Shown piece by piece: positions 16,620 through 25,364 of a stretch of DNA of 64,000 nucleotides (positions are counted from its first letter, which is position 1; each line of letters opens with the position of its first letter). Source of the stretch: Lachnospiraceae bacterium (GTDB lineage Bacteria > Bacillota > Clostridia > Lachnospirales > Lachnospiraceae). The notes under the pieces were generated by a model. That model was not told the origin of the DNA and made no database searches. It was given only the letters and a program-made list of their open reading frames with translations. Location of the stretch: contig CAAEMT010000031.1 of NCBI GenBank assembly GCA_900757145.1, positions 1 through 64,000 of the forward strand, written 5' to 3'. The translations under genes were made by a program, and so were the position numbers.

Positions 16620-16966
16620 AGATTGCAGTTCCATTAGATGAAAATCAAAAGGATGTATGTATCGTGTTGGCGCGTGCGCCTTACTTTCTGTTTCGTGAGG
16701 ACGGACAGGATACGGTCGTGGCGAATCCGGCATCATCCGCGCAGGGCGGCGCAGGGATACAAGCGGCGCAGTTCCTCTTAGACAGCGGCATCGATGCGCT
16801 TGTCACAGTGCGCTGTGGGCAGAATGCTGCTGATGTATTTCAGGCGGCAGGTATCAAAATATGGAAATCCGCAAAGAAAGCCGCTGCGGATGATCTGGCT
16901 GCGTTGGAGGCAGGAGAGCTTGAGGAGCTTACGCATTTCCACGGCGGCTACCATGGAGTACAATGA
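16616..16966 (+). CDS. NifX/NifB-family (dinitrogenase cofactor-type) protein
   Basis: A 116-residue protein of the dinitrogenase iron-molybdenum cofactor biosynthesis fold: MKIAVPLDEN start, a ligand-binding middle (GIDALVTVRCGQNAADVFQAAGIKIW) and a C-terminal helix. Such proteins bind Fe-S or metal clusters, mostly outside nitrogen fixation; no nif genes are present here. The GTG start overlaps the DUF134 stop (GTGA), and its own stop overlaps the next ATG, pointing to coupled translation. Confidence 0.87.
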   Translation: MKIAVPLDENQKDVCIVLARAPYFLFREDGQDTVVANPASSAQGGAGIQAAQFLLDSGIDALVTVRCGQNAADVFQAAGIKIWKSAKKAAADDLAALEAGELEELTHFHGGYHGVQ

Positions 16967-17799
16967 AGATAGCGTGTTTGAGCGGTAAAGGCGGTGCAGG
17001 AAAAACGTTTGCTGCGGTCAATCTTGCTGCGGCAGCAGGAGAAGCCACATACATTGACTGTGATGTGGAGGAGCCAAACGGACGGCTGTTTCTGAAGCCT
17101 CAGGATGTGATGAGGACGACAGTTTCATCACTTTTGCCGGAGTTTTCCGGTGAAAAATGCACCGGATGTAAGAATTGTGTACAGTTTTGCCGCTTTCATG
17201 CCCTGATGTATGTCAGGGAAAAGCCGATGGTATTTCCCGAGGTCTGCCATAGCTGCGGCGGCTGCAGTCTAGTATGTCCTGAGGGTGCCATCACAGAAAA
17301 GGAAAAGCCGGTCGGCATATTGGAGACAGGGCAGTATAAAAATATGCGTGTTGTGACCGGAATTTTAAATACGGGCGAAGCATCGGGTGTTCCTGTGATC
17401 CGCGCGGCACTTCAAAAAGCGCAGGGACTGACAGTGATCGATTGTCCTCCGGGCAGCGCATGCAGTGTGATGGAGAGTGTTATGGATGCCGACTTTTGCC
17501 TGTTGATCGTGGAACCGACTGCTTTTGGTTTCCACAATTTCAAGATGGTGCATGAACTGGTGACGCTGCTCGATAAGAAATGCGGCGTGCTTATCAATAA
17601 GCAGGATGCGCCGTACGAGCCTCTTGAGGAGTTCTGCAAAAGCCATCACGTTCCGGTACTTGCAAGGATCGCGTATGATCCGCAGATTGCGACTCTAATT
17701 GCAGAGGGCGGGATAGCGGCAGAGAAAGATGCGAGAATACGCGAAGTCTTTGCCGATCTGCTTTTGCAGATCAAAGGGCAGATCGGAGGTGCGCCATGA
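16963..17799 (+). CDS. MinD/Mrp-like ATPase with inserted 2[4Fe-4S] ferredoxin domain
   Basis: P-loop ATPase of the MinD/ParA superfamily, 278 residues. The deviant Walker A SGKGGAGKT is at about residues 6-14. A bacterial ferredoxin domain is inserted at about 60-105 with CTGCKNCVQFC and CHSCGGCSLVC. These CooC/Mrp-like proteins are thought to assemble or carry Fe-S clusters. It overlaps its neighbours by 4 bp on both sides, and the next gene is a paralogue, so a heterodimer is plausible. Confidence 0.9.
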   Translation: MKIACLSGKGGAGKTFAAVNLAAAAGEATYIDCDVEEPNGRLFLKPQDVMRTTVSSLLPEFSGEKCTGCKNCVQFCRFHALMYVREKPMVFPEVCHSCGGCSLVCPEGAITEKEKPVGILETGQYKNMRVVTGILNTGEASGVPVIRAALQKAQGLTVIDCPPGSACSVMESVMDADFCLLIVEPTAFGFHNFKMVHELVTLLDKKCGVLINKQDAPYEPLEEFCKSHHVPVLARIAYDPQIATLIAEGGIAAEKDARIREVFADLLLQIKGQIGGAP

Positions 17800-18656
17800 A
17801 ACGGCTTCTGATATTAAGTGGAAAAGGCGGCACTGGAAAGACGACGACAGCAGCAGCTTTCGTTCATTTTGCGCAGGCGAAAGCCGTAGCGGACTGCGAT
17901 GTAGACGCTCCGAATCTGCATCTTGTGACGCAGCAGAAGACGGAACCTGTCACAGCTGATTTTCTCGGAGGTGACAAGGCTGTGATCGATCCTGACAAAT
18001 GCATCGGATGTGGTTTGTGTAAGCAGCACTGCCGGTTTGATGCTCTGACAGAGAAAGACGGCACGTATCAGGTCAATGAATACGCCTGCGAGGGCTGCGG
18101 CGTCTGTACATTTGTCTGTCCGCAGGATGCCGTTTCACTTCATACCGATGTGGCAGGAAGAAGAGAGCTGTACCTCGGAGAATCTGTATTTTCTACGGCT
18201 TCGCTAAAAATGGGACGCGGCAATTCCGGCAAGCTTGTGACAGAGGTAAAGATGGCGATGCTTAAGAATGCGCCGGATACAGAGCTTGCGATCATAGACG
18301 GCTCACCGGGGATTGGATGTCCTGTCATGGCGTCTGTCAGCGGAATGGATCTGGTGCTTGTCGTAGCAGAACCGAGCCTTTCTGGTATCAGCGATCTGAA
18401 ACGACTTGTAAAGACGGCGCAGACGTTTCAGGCGAAACTTGCAGTTTGCGTAAATAAATGGGATGTAAGTCCTGTATACACACAGGAAATTGAAGCTTTT
18501 TGCGAACAGGAAGGACTCCCGTTTGTTGGAAGAATACCGTATGACAAAAGCGCGTCATCAGCTATGAATGCGGGCAGAAGCATTGCGCAGATCGACTGTC
18601 CGGCGCGCGATGCATTGAAAGAGATATATGATAAAGTACGCGAATTGCTTTTTTGA
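17796..18656 (+). CDS. Second MinD/Mrp-like ATPase with 2[4Fe-4S] ferredoxin domain
   Basis: Paralogue of the upstream gene, 286 residues, with Walker A SGKGGTGKTTTAAAF near the N-terminus and an inserted ferredoxin domain CIGCGLCKQHC / CEGCGVCTFVC (about 68-110). The nucleotide-site residues are closer to consensus than in the upstream copy. The tandem pair beside NifX-like proteins matches the Mrp-type Fe-S cluster carrier loci of anaerobes. Confidence 0.9.
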   Translation: MKRLLILSGKGGTGKTTTAAAFVHFAQAKAVADCDVDAPNLHLVTQQKTEPVTADFLGGDKAVIDPDKCIGCGLCKQHCRFDALTEKDGTYQVNEYACEGCGVCTFVCPQDAVSLHTDVAGRRELYLGESVFSTASLKMGRGNSGKLVTEVKMAMLKNAPDTELAIIDGSPGIGCPVMASVSGMDLVLVVAEPSLSGISDLKRLVKTAQTFQAKLAVCVNKWDVSPVYTQEIEAFCEQEGLPFVGRIPYDKSASSAMNAGRSIAQIDCPARDALKEIYDKVRELLF

Positions 18657-18827
18657 TTACCAGCAAAATTGAGGTTAAGGTTAAAAGATGATTGACGGAT
18701 TGTTTCGTGCTTCGCACATTCACAATTCTGCCTAAATTCAGATAGCGCGGGGCATAAGCCTCACTTTTATCCTCATTTTTTGACCATGACATCATAATAT
18801 TACCAAAATAAAAAGGAGAAAACGATT

Positions 18828-19193
18828 ATGAAAATTGCAGTAGCAGCTATGGGCAACGCAGTTGCCGGACATTTTGGACATTGTGAGAATTTTATCTTTT
18901 TTGACACAGCAGACGGAAAAATCACGGCTGAAAAGTCTGTTCCGAACCCGGGACACCGTCCGGGATTTCTGCCGAACTTTCTGGCAGACAACGGAGCTGA
19001 GGTGATCATCTCCGGCGGCATGGGCGGCGGAGCAGTAGATATTTTCAACGAGCGCGGCGTAGAAGTCATCATCGGCGTACAGGGTGATGCGAGAGAAGCC
19101 GTTGAGACGTATCTGCGCGGCGAGCTTGTTTCCACAGGTTCGATCTGCCACAATCATGAGCACGCAGACGAGTGCGGAGAGCATCACGAATAG
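18828..19193 (+). CDS. NifX/NifB-family protein with His/Cys-rich C-terminus
   Basis: A 121-residue member of the same cofactor-binding family as 16616-16966, with MKIAVAAMGNAVAGHFGHCENFIFFD at the N-terminus, a GGMGGGAVDIF loop, and a metal-binding-looking tail (CHNHEHADECGEHHE). The tail and the HFGHC motif suggest binding of iron or another metal cluster. AAAGGAG precedes the ATG. A 171-base gap separates it from the ATPase pair, in which I found no convincing promoter or terminator. Confidence 0.87.
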   Translation: MKIAVAAMGNAVAGHFGHCENFIFFDTADGKITAEKSVPNPGHRPGFLPNFLADNGAEVIISGGMGGGAVDIFNERGVEVIIGVQGDAREAVETYLRGELVSTGSICHNHEHADECGEHHE

Positions 19194-19211
19194 ATAAAGA
19201 CATATTAGAAA

Positions 19212-19243
19212 GGCCTCATTGCTTCGGCAGTGGGGCCGTTTTT
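19212..19243 (+). terminator. Intrinsic terminator of the Mrp/NifX operon
   Basis: An 11-bp stem (GGCCTCATTGC with GCAGTGGGGCC, two G-U pairs) closed by a TTCG tetraloop and followed by GTTTTT. Confidence 0.9.
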
Positions 19244-19307
19244 CATAAGGAAGAGGAACAGGATAGGAAAAAGGAAGCGGAGATACCTAAATTGTCTTAA
19301 TATTAGG

Positions 19308-19336
19308 TTGACGAAATACTCTTTCTCGTGTATACT
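19308..19336 (+). promoter_or_regulatory. Sigma-A promoter of the DegV gene
   Basis: TTGACG and TATACT with a 17-base spacer, about 70 bases before the ATG at 19413. Confidence 0.75.
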
Positions 19337-19412
19337 CACAAAAGACATAGTTTTAAAAACTACATATAGTAGCCAACAAAACCTTACAATTGAGAGATAC
19401 AGGAGAAGAAAA

Positions 19413-20243
19413 ATGAAAATTAAGATTGTGGCCGATTCTGGAGCAAATATGAGGACGATGGATGCAATTGATTTTTCCTGCGCACCGCTTACTATCGTAA
19501 CAGCGGAGCGGGAATTTCGAGATGATGAATCACTTGACGTGTTAGAGATGACCGATTTTCTGAAAAGATTTCAGGGAAAATCAGGCAGCGCGTGTCCGGG
19601 GGTAGGAGATTGGCTGGAAGCGTTTGGAGACGCAGATGAGGTGTACTGTCTGACTATCATTAGTCTGCTGTCCGGAAGCTATAATGCAGCGATGGCTGCA
19701 AAAGCCCAATATGAAGAAAAGCATCCGGGAAGGAAGGTTTTTGTTCTAGATTCCTATTCAGCCGGTCCTGAGATGAAGCTTCTTGCCGAGAAGATCAGAT
19801 CGCTCGTTTCGGAGGGAAAGGCGTTTGAGGCTGTTTGCAGGGAAGTGCTGGAGTATAAGGAGAGGAGAAGCTGTCTGGTCTTTTGTCTGGAGTCTTTGAA
19901 AAATCTTGCAAATAATGGGAGAATCAGCCATGCAGCAGCAGCGTTTAGCAGCGTTATGGGAATCCGTGTAGTAGGGGATGTGAAAGACGGGCTTCATCCA
20001 ACTGATAAGTGCCGAGGAGAGAAAAAAGCGCTGCTTAAGATCTTTTCAAATATGAAGGGAAAAGGGTATACAGGAGGAACGGTCATAATCGATCACTGCT
20101 TCAACGAAAAGGCTGCAAACCATTTAAAAGGGCTGATTTTGTCGGAATTTGAGGCAGCGAAAGTGCGCATAGAAAAAACGCTTGGACTTTGCAGCTTTTA
20201 TGCAGAGCAGGGAGGTCTTATGATTGGGTTTGAGCGTGGGTGA
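19413..20243 (+). CDS. DegV family fatty-acid-binding protein
   Basis: A 276-residue two-domain DegV (FakB-type) protein. DegV proteins bind a fatty acid, and FakB forms present it to the kinase FakA for phosphorylation. Visible signatures: IVADSGANM at the N-terminus, the LTIISLLSGSYNAA and VLDSYSAGP loops that hold the carboxylate, and a C-terminal GLMIGF. The start at 19413 follows AGGAGA; an in-frame start at 19230 lies upstream of the promoter. No FakA gene is in the window. The 3' end overlaps the convergent MerR gene by 26 bp. Confidence 0.88.
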   Translation: MKIKIVADSGANMRTMDAIDFSCAPLTIVTAEREFRDDESLDVLEMTDFLKRFQGKSGSACPGVGDWLEAFGDADEVYCLTIISLLSGSYNAAMAAKAQYEEKHPGRKVFVLDSYSAGPEMKLLAEKIRSLVSEGKAFEAVCREVLEYKERRSCLVFCLESLKNLANNGRISHAAAAFSSVMGIRVVGDVKDGLHPTDKCRGEKKALLKIFSNMKGKGYTGGTVIIDHCFNEKAANHLKGLILSEFEAAKVRIEKTLGLCSFYAEQGGLMIGFERG

Positions 20244-21054
20244 CACCGACCGTGATCATTGTGATATAATCTTCATCTTTCTGGAGTGACATTTCGTTTA
20301 ATCCTTCTTCGTACGCGTATCCGGTTAATATCAGATGGTGTGCATCGGCATAGGAGAGAATGGAGGTGTAGACCTCCCTAAGACGATCCCAGTCACCGAA
20401 ACAAAAGGTGCGCAGATACGTACCGGCGGGACGAACTGTATCATATGCAGAAATGTCTTCGCGTCCGTATGAAAAAAATGAATCGTAGTGGTCGAATTGT
20501 CCCAATTTCAGTTGGTCTACGGATATTCGGCTTCCGAAATTATCATAGAGTCCGAATATTTGTTTTAGCCGAAGAGAGAAATCAGCTGCAACAGAAAAGT
20601 CTGCCTCATTGTACGATCCGGTAATGGGCGCTGAGAGAAGGATACGTGTATCCGGGAGATTGATTTCTTCGATTTTCCCATGAACTGCGGAAAGACCGAG
20701 ATCTAATTTGTCAAGTTTTTGCTGTAAAAATGTTTTGGCTTCAAGAAGCTGTTCGATAGATTTGTCGATTAGCTTCTTTTTTTCGTGCATAACCTCAGTA
20801 AAGGAGGTTCCGGAGGACGGGTCGGTATATGATTTGATGTCTTCGAGTGAGAGCCCTATTTTGCGAAGAATAAGGATCAGTTCGAGCTGAATCGTTTGAA
20901 AACAACTGTAATAGTGATACCCGTTCTCGTCTGTTACCTCCGGATGGAAAAGGCCGATGTCGTTATAATAATGAAGCGTTCGTTTGTTGATATTGTTCTG
21001 TTTTGCAAATTCTCCGGTAGAGTATAAATATTTTTTTCGTTTTTTGTCTGCCAT
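20218..21054 (-). CDS. MerR family transcriptional regulator
   Basis: An N-terminal winged HTH of the MerR type (YSTGEFAKQNNINKRTLHYYNDIGL, then NGYHYYS), a long coiled-coil dimerisation helix (about 85-120), and a C-terminal GyrI-like/effector domain of about 150 residues. It is divergent from the GNAT-ABC exporter genes, like multidrug-sensing MerR proteins. The start MADKKRKKYLY at 21054 is preferred over 21096 because GAAGGTG lies just before it. It probably acts at the 19-bp-spaced promoter at 21181. Confidence 0.9.
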   Translation of the reverse strand: MADKKRKKYLYSTGEFAKQNNINKRTLHYYNDIGLFHPEVTDENGYHYYSCFQTIQLELILILRKIGLSLEDIKSYTDPSSGTSFTEVMHEKKKLIDKSIEQLLEAKTFLQQKLDKLDLGLSAVHGKIEEINLPDTRILLSAPITGSYNEADFSVAADFSLRLKQIFGLYDNFGSRISVDQLKLGQFDHYDSFFSYGREDISAYDTVRPAGTYLRTFCFGDWDRLREVYTSILSYADAHHLILTGYAYEEGLNEMSLQKDEDYITMITVGVTHAQTQS

Positions 21055-21180
21055 ACATTTCACCTTCTCGACTTCTGCTATTTTCTGTATAATCAATCAC
21101 AATTTCCGGATAAATAATTAGGATTACCCTTTAGGATTACCATATGTAAAAAAATGTGTGAGAAAAATGATAAAAAGTAC

Positions 21181-21211
21181 TTGACTGTACAGTTACTGTA
21201 CGATATATGAT
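21181..21211 (+). promoter_or_regulatory. MerR-type promoter with dyad in a 19-bp spacer
   Basis: TTGACT (21181-21186) and TATGAT (21206-21211) are separated by 19 bases, the overlong spacing typical of MerR-activated promoters. The spacer holds a perfect dyad, GTACAGT-T-ACTGTAC (21187-21201). The divergent MerR gene is adjacent. Confidence 0.85.
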
Positions 21212-21277
21212 ACACCATGTAAGAAGGAAAAACAAGATACTATAAAAGAAACGGACAGAATTTTGAGGAGGATTCAT

Positions 21278-21820
21278 ATGCAATTGTTGCAGGTGCAAAA
21301 AGAACAGTGGAAGGAAGTAAAAGAGATTTATCTGGAAGCATTTCCTAAGAGGGAACGCAAACCCTTTTTCTCACTGCGGCGTAGTGTAAAGCGCGGGAAG
21401 GTACAACTGCTGACTGCAGTGGAAGAAAATCAGCTTTTAGGTTTTACAGCGGTTATTCCATATAAAAATATGATCATGGTAGATTATCTTGCTGTATCTG
21501 GTAAAATACGCAGCAAAGGTACAGGAAGCAGGATTATGCAGGAAGTATGCAGAATGTTTGCAGGCAAAAAGATTGTGCTGCTGATCGAAAAAGAAGATGC
21601 ACAGGCAGAAAACGCTCAGCAGAGGATCGCGCGCCGAAGATTTTATGTGAAAAACGGTTTTACGTCTTCTGGAATTTTTATAGACGGCCGAAGCGGTGAA
21701 ATGGAAATCATGAATTTCGGAGGACGAGTTATAGCGCAGGAGTATCTCGAACTACAGAAATACGCACTTGGAACATTGTATTTCCGGCTGTCCGGAATCA
21801 GAATAGTAAAAGGAGAATAA
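21278..21820 (+). CDS. GNAT family acetyltransferase
   Basis: A 180-residue GNAT N-acetyltransferase: an acceptor-side N-terminus (EIYLEAFPKRERKPF), the strand/acetyl-CoA loop region VDYLAVSGKIRSKGTGSRIM (about 68-87, with the R/Q-x-x-G-x-G/A-like signature) and RRFYVKNGF near 130. The substrate cannot be read from sequence. It starts at the ATG five bases after GAGGAGGA and is the first gene behind the MerR-type promoter, 2 bp before the ABC exporter genes, which suggests a joint detoxification or resistance role. Confidence 0.85.
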   Translation: MQLLQVQKEQWKEVKEIYLEAFPKRERKPFFSLRRSVKRGKVQLLTAVEENQLLGFTAVIPYKNMIMVDYLAVSGKIRSKGTGSRIMQEVCRMFAGKKIVLLIEKEDAQAENAQQRIARRRFYVKNGFTSSGIFIDGRSGEMEIMNFGGRVIAQEYLELQKYALGTLYFRLSGIRIVKGE

Positions 21821-21822
21821 TC

Positions 21823-23553
21823 ATGCAGAAAATATTTTCCAGAATCAAACTAAACGGTCGGCAGGTATTTGCTCTGACTGTGCTGGTACTGCTTTCGGCA
21901 GTAGGTGAAATGCTGCTGCCTTCTCTGCTTGCATGGATGATCAACAATGGAGTGGCAGATGCGCAGAACCGGCTGATCCTGATTACGGCAGGAGTGATGG
22001 CGGGAATCACGGTGTTGGCCTGTCTGATCAATATCTGTTCTGTGCGGCTGGCATCTCGTATTGCAACAGAATTTTCTGCAAAACTGCGCGGAACGATTTT
22101 TGCAAAGGTACAGAGCTTTTCCAGTGCAGAGCTTGACAAGTTCGGAACAGCAAGCCTTGTGACGAGGAGTACTTCAGATATCACAAATGTACAGAATTTC
22201 CTGACCTTGCTGCTGCGTATCGGTATTCTTGCGCCGATGATGGCGATCGCCGGACTTATTTTTTCTGCGGCAACGGGAGGACAGGTAAGCTCTGTGCTGA
22301 CTGTGGCGATCCCGGTATTGCTGATCGGAGTAGGCAGTATTGTTGTAATCGCATCGAAATATTCAATACGGCTTAGAAAGAAACTTGACCAGATCAACCG
22401 CCTGTTTCTTGAGTCCTTAGAAGGCGTCAGGGTAATACGTGCATTCAATCGGCAGGAAAAAGAGAGCGGACGATTTGCACAGGCGAATAGGGACTATGCG
22501 CAGACTGCAATGACGGCAGGAAAAATAGGAAGTTTTCTGATGCCTGCGATTAATGTGATATTCGGTGTGACGACGGCTGCCGTGCTCGGCATAGGAGCAT
22601 TTTATGTGGAAAACGGTGCGATGGAAGTGGGTTCTCTTGTGGCGAACAGTCAGTATATTAGTATGGTACTGATGTCAGTGATGATGCTTGCCATGGTAAT
22701 CATGATGTTTCCCACTGCGTATGCGTGTGCAGGGCGGATTGCGGAAGTACTTGATACGGAAAGCAGTATACAGGATGGAAATTTTGAGGCAGAAAAACGT
22801 CCGCTTCGTTCTACTGTAGAGTTCCGTCATGTCACATTTGCTTATCCGAATGCGGACGAGCCGATTTTAAAGGATGTAAGTTTTGTATCGCGTCCAGGAG
22901 AGGTGACGGCTATCATCGGAGGTACAGGGCGCGGTAAATCAAGTATTCTAAAATTGATCCCCCGCCTTTATGATCCGATGTTCGGCACTGTCCTGATTGA
23001 TGGGATAGATGCAAAAAAATATCGCGTAGAAGATCTTCGTGCGCTGATTGGGTATGTGCCGCAGAAAAATGTACTGTTTTCGGGTGATATTGCATCAAAT
23101 TTAAATTTCGGTATGGAAAATGGAACACCAGAAGACTGGGAGCGGGCGGCACGAATCGCGTGTGCTGATGAGTTTATTGAAAAGAAACCGGAAAGATACC
23201 ATGCTCCCATTTCTCAAGGGGGTACAAACCTTTCCGGCGGACAGCGCCAGCGTATGGCGATTGCGAGAGCTCTGATGAAGCAGCCGGAGATCTATGTGTT
23301 TGATGACAGCTTTTCGGCACTCGATATGAAAACTGACCAGAAGCTTCGGAAAAACATCAGAGAGCATGCTGGGGATGCAACGGTGATTCTTGTAGCACAA
23401 CGGATCAGCACGATTCTGGATGCGGATCGGATACTTGTGGTAGATGACGGTCAGATCATCGGACAGGGTACACATGAAGAACTGTTGCATACCTGTCCTT
23501 TGTACCGCGAAATGGCAGAATTACAGCTTGGAGAGGAGGCGGTTTCCAAATGA
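21823..23553 (+). CDS. ABC exporter half-transporter, degenerate-NBD subunit
   Basis: A 576-residue type IV ABC exporter subunit: six membrane helices (to about 310), then the nucleotide-binding domain with Walker A GGTGRGKSS, signature LSGGQRQRM, and Walker B VFDDSFSALD. The catalytic Glu is replaced by Asp and the switch His by Gln (VAQRIST). Those changes mark the non-catalytic subunit of heterodimeric exporters such as TM287/288 or BmrC/BmrD. The next gene supplies the catalytic partner and overlaps by 4 bp. Confidence 0.93.
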   Translation: MQKIFSRIKLNGRQVFALTVLVLLSAVGEMLLPSLLAWMINNGVADAQNRLILITAGVMAGITVLACLINICSVRLASRIATEFSAKLRGTIFAKVQSFSSAELDKFGTASLVTRSTSDITNVQNFLTLLLRIGILAPMMAIAGLIFSAATGGQVSSVLTVAIPVLLIGVGSIVVIASKYSIRLRKKLDQINRLFLESLEGVRVIRAFNRQEKESGRFAQANRDYAQTAMTAGKIGSFLMPAINVIFGVTTAAVLGIGAFYVENGAMEVGSLVANSQYISMVLMSVMMLAMVIMMFPTAYACAGRIAEVLDTESSIQDGNFEAEKRPLRSTVEFRHVTFAYPNADEPILKDVSFVSRPGEVTAIIGGTGRGKSSILKLIPRLYDPMFGTVLIDGIDAKKYRVEDLRALIGYVPQKNVLFSGDIASNLNFGMENGTPEDWERAARIACADEFIEKKPERYHAPISQGGTNLSGGQRQRMAIARALMKQPEIYVFDDSFSALDMKTDQKLRKNIREHAGDATVILVAQRISTILDADRILVVDDGQIIGQGTHEELLHTCPLYREMAELQLGEEAVSK

Positions 23554-25292
23554 AAAAAACGACAGTATGTAAGCGGATGCTGCAATATCTGAAAGCATAC
23601 CGGCTGCGTTTGTTCTTTGTTCTTTTATTTGCGGCAGTCAGTACACTCTTCATGGTAATGGCTCCGTTTTTGATCGGAAAAATCACGACAACATTGTTTG
23701 ACAGCATCCGCGATGGTATATTTTACTGGGAAACGATTTTTTTTCTGATTGCGGCGCTTGTGGCACTGTATCTGATATCACAGTTTTTTTCGCTGATTCA
23801 GGGGTTTGGAATGGCAAAAATTACGGCGGGAGTCATGGAAAAACTCAGAGGTGATATTGATGCAAAAATGCACAGACTGAAACTGGATTACTATGATACG
23901 CATACACACGGGGATATTCTAAGCGTGATCACAAACGATGTTGATACGATCAACAACACGATCAGCCAGAATCTGACATCAATCGTGACACAGATGATCA
24001 CAGCAGTCGGTATTTTGATTATGATGCTGCAGATCAGCCCGAGTTTGACCCTGATTCCGGTCATTCTCGTCCCTCTGTCCCTGGTCAGTGCGGCAGGTGT
24101 AATGAAAGCGAGCGGACATCATTACAGCCGTCAGCAGGAACTGCTTGGCAGGCTGAACGGTTATATTGAACAGCTTTACAATGGTCAGCAGGTCGTACAG
24201 TCTTTTGGGTATGAAAAGAGAGCGGAAGCGCAGTTTGGTGAACTGAACGAGGCGCTGCGTGACAGTTCCTGTAAGGCTGAGACAATGGCTGGAGCAATCA
24301 GCCCGATCACAACGCTTGTGAACGATGCAGGTTACGTACTTTGTGCAGCAATCGGATGTATCCGCGCGATTGCAGGGACGATCACTGTGGGAAATGTGCA
24401 GGCGATGCTCGAATATGCGAGAAAATTTGCAGAACCATTTTCATCTCTGGCAGGAATGGCAGGAAGCTTTGGCGCGGCAGCTGCAGCAGGAAGCCGGATT
24501 TTCTCTCTTCTGGATGCGCCGGAGGAAGTTCCGGATGGAGAACACTGCATCGTTCCGGAAAATCATAGCGGAAACGTTGTATTTCGTAATGTGCAGTTCG
24601 GTTACAGCGCAGATCGCATGCTGATGAAGAATGTAAATGTGGAGGTGCGTCCGGGACAGAAGGCGGCTATTGTAGGACCGACCGGAGCAGGAAAGACAAC
24701 TCTGATCAATCTGTTGATGCGATTTTATGAGATAAACAGCGGCTCTATCTCCGTAGACGGCACTGACATTCGCGATATGACGCGGCAGGAACTACGAGAT
24801 CGTTTCGGCATGGTATTGCAGGATACATGGCTTTTTGAGGGAACGATCGCAGAAAATATCGGATATGCAGATGATCAGATGAGCAGGGAGGAGATCGTAG
24901 CATCTGCAAAATCTGCATGCGCGCATAGTTTCATCAAGACGCTTCCGGGCGGCTACGATATGGTGCTCGATAAAGGGGCGGAAAATATCTCTCAGGGAGA
25001 ACGTCAGCTCCTGACGATCGCGCGTGCGCTCGCCTCAGATCCTGAGATTTTGATTTTGGATGAAGCGACCAGTAATGTCGATACGCATACAGAGGCTCTG
25101 ATCCAGAACGCGATGCGCAAGCTGATGAAGGGACGCACGAGCTTTGTCATTGCACACCGGCTCTCCACGATCCGCGATGCAGATATCATCCTCTACATGG
25201 AAGATGGAAATATTTTAGAGACAGGAACGCATAAGGAACTGATGGAGAAAAATGGAAAGTATGCAGCCTTGTATATGAGTCAGTTTGCGTAA
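23550..25292 (+). CDS. ABC exporter half-transporter, catalytic subunit
   Basis: A 580-residue partner of the preceding subunit, with six membrane helices and a nucleotide-binding domain carrying Walker A GPTGAGKTT, signature ISQGERQLL, Walker B LILDEATSNVD with the catalytic Glu, and switch His in IAHRLST. Together the two form a heterodimer with one consensus and one degenerate ATP site. Multidrug or lipid/peptide export is the usual role; the MerR control favours drug or toxic compound efflux. Confidence 0.93.
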   Translation: MKKTTVCKRMLQYLKAYRLRLFFVLLFAAVSTLFMVMAPFLIGKITTTLFDSIRDGIFYWETIFFLIAALVALYLISQFFSLIQGFGMAKITAGVMEKLRGDIDAKMHRLKLDYYDTHTHGDILSVITNDVDTINNTISQNLTSIVTQMITAVGILIMMLQISPSLTLIPVILVPLSLVSAAGVMKASGHHYSRQQELLGRLNGYIEQLYNGQQVVQSFGYEKRAEAQFGELNEALRDSSCKAETMAGAISPITTLVNDAGYVLCAAIGCIRAIAGTITVGNVQAMLEYARKFAEPFSSLAGMAGSFGAAAAAGSRIFSLLDAPEEVPDGEHCIVPENHSGNVVFRNVQFGYSADRMLMKNVNVEVRPGQKAAIVGPTGAGKTTLINLLMRFYEINSGSISVDGTDIRDMTRQELRDRFGMVLQDTWLFEGTIAENIGYADDQMSREEIVASAKSACAHSFIKTLPGGYDMVLDKGAENISQGERQLLTIARALASDPEILILDEATSNVDTHTEALIQNAMRKLMKGRTSFVIAHRLSTIRDADIILYMEDGNILETGTHKELMEKNGKYAALYMSQFA

Positions 25293-25302
25293 AGAGAGTT
25301 GG

Positions 25303-25364
25303 AAAAGCACTTTTAGGCGGTACTTATCATAAGATAAAATAAAACCGCTTAGAGGTGCTTTTTT
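25303..25364 (+). terminator. Terminator-like hairpin enclosing the sigK ribosome binding site
   Basis: A 19-bp stem without mismatch apart from three G-U pairs: 25303-25321 with 25344-25362, loop of 22 bases, followed by a run of T (25359-25364). The 3' arm contains the sigK ribosome binding site AGAGGTG, and the T-run contains the first bases of its TTG start. It ends the ABC operon and would also hide the sigK start in read-through transcripts. Confidence 0.85.
25309..25336 (+). promoter_or_regulatory. Candidate sporulation (SigK/SigE-type) promoter in the hairpin loop
   Basis: CATAAGATA (25328-25336) matches the SigK -10 pattern CATANNNTA, with AC 17 bases upstream (25309-25310). A transcript from here would begin near 25343 and lack the 5' arm of the hairpin, leaving the sigK start accessible. 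Inferred from short motifs only. Confidence 0.45.

Noticed and set aside
18657..18827. Promoter or second DUF134 operator before the last NifX-like gene
   Set aside because: No good -35/-10 pair and no TGGCATATGTCA-like site was found in this gap.
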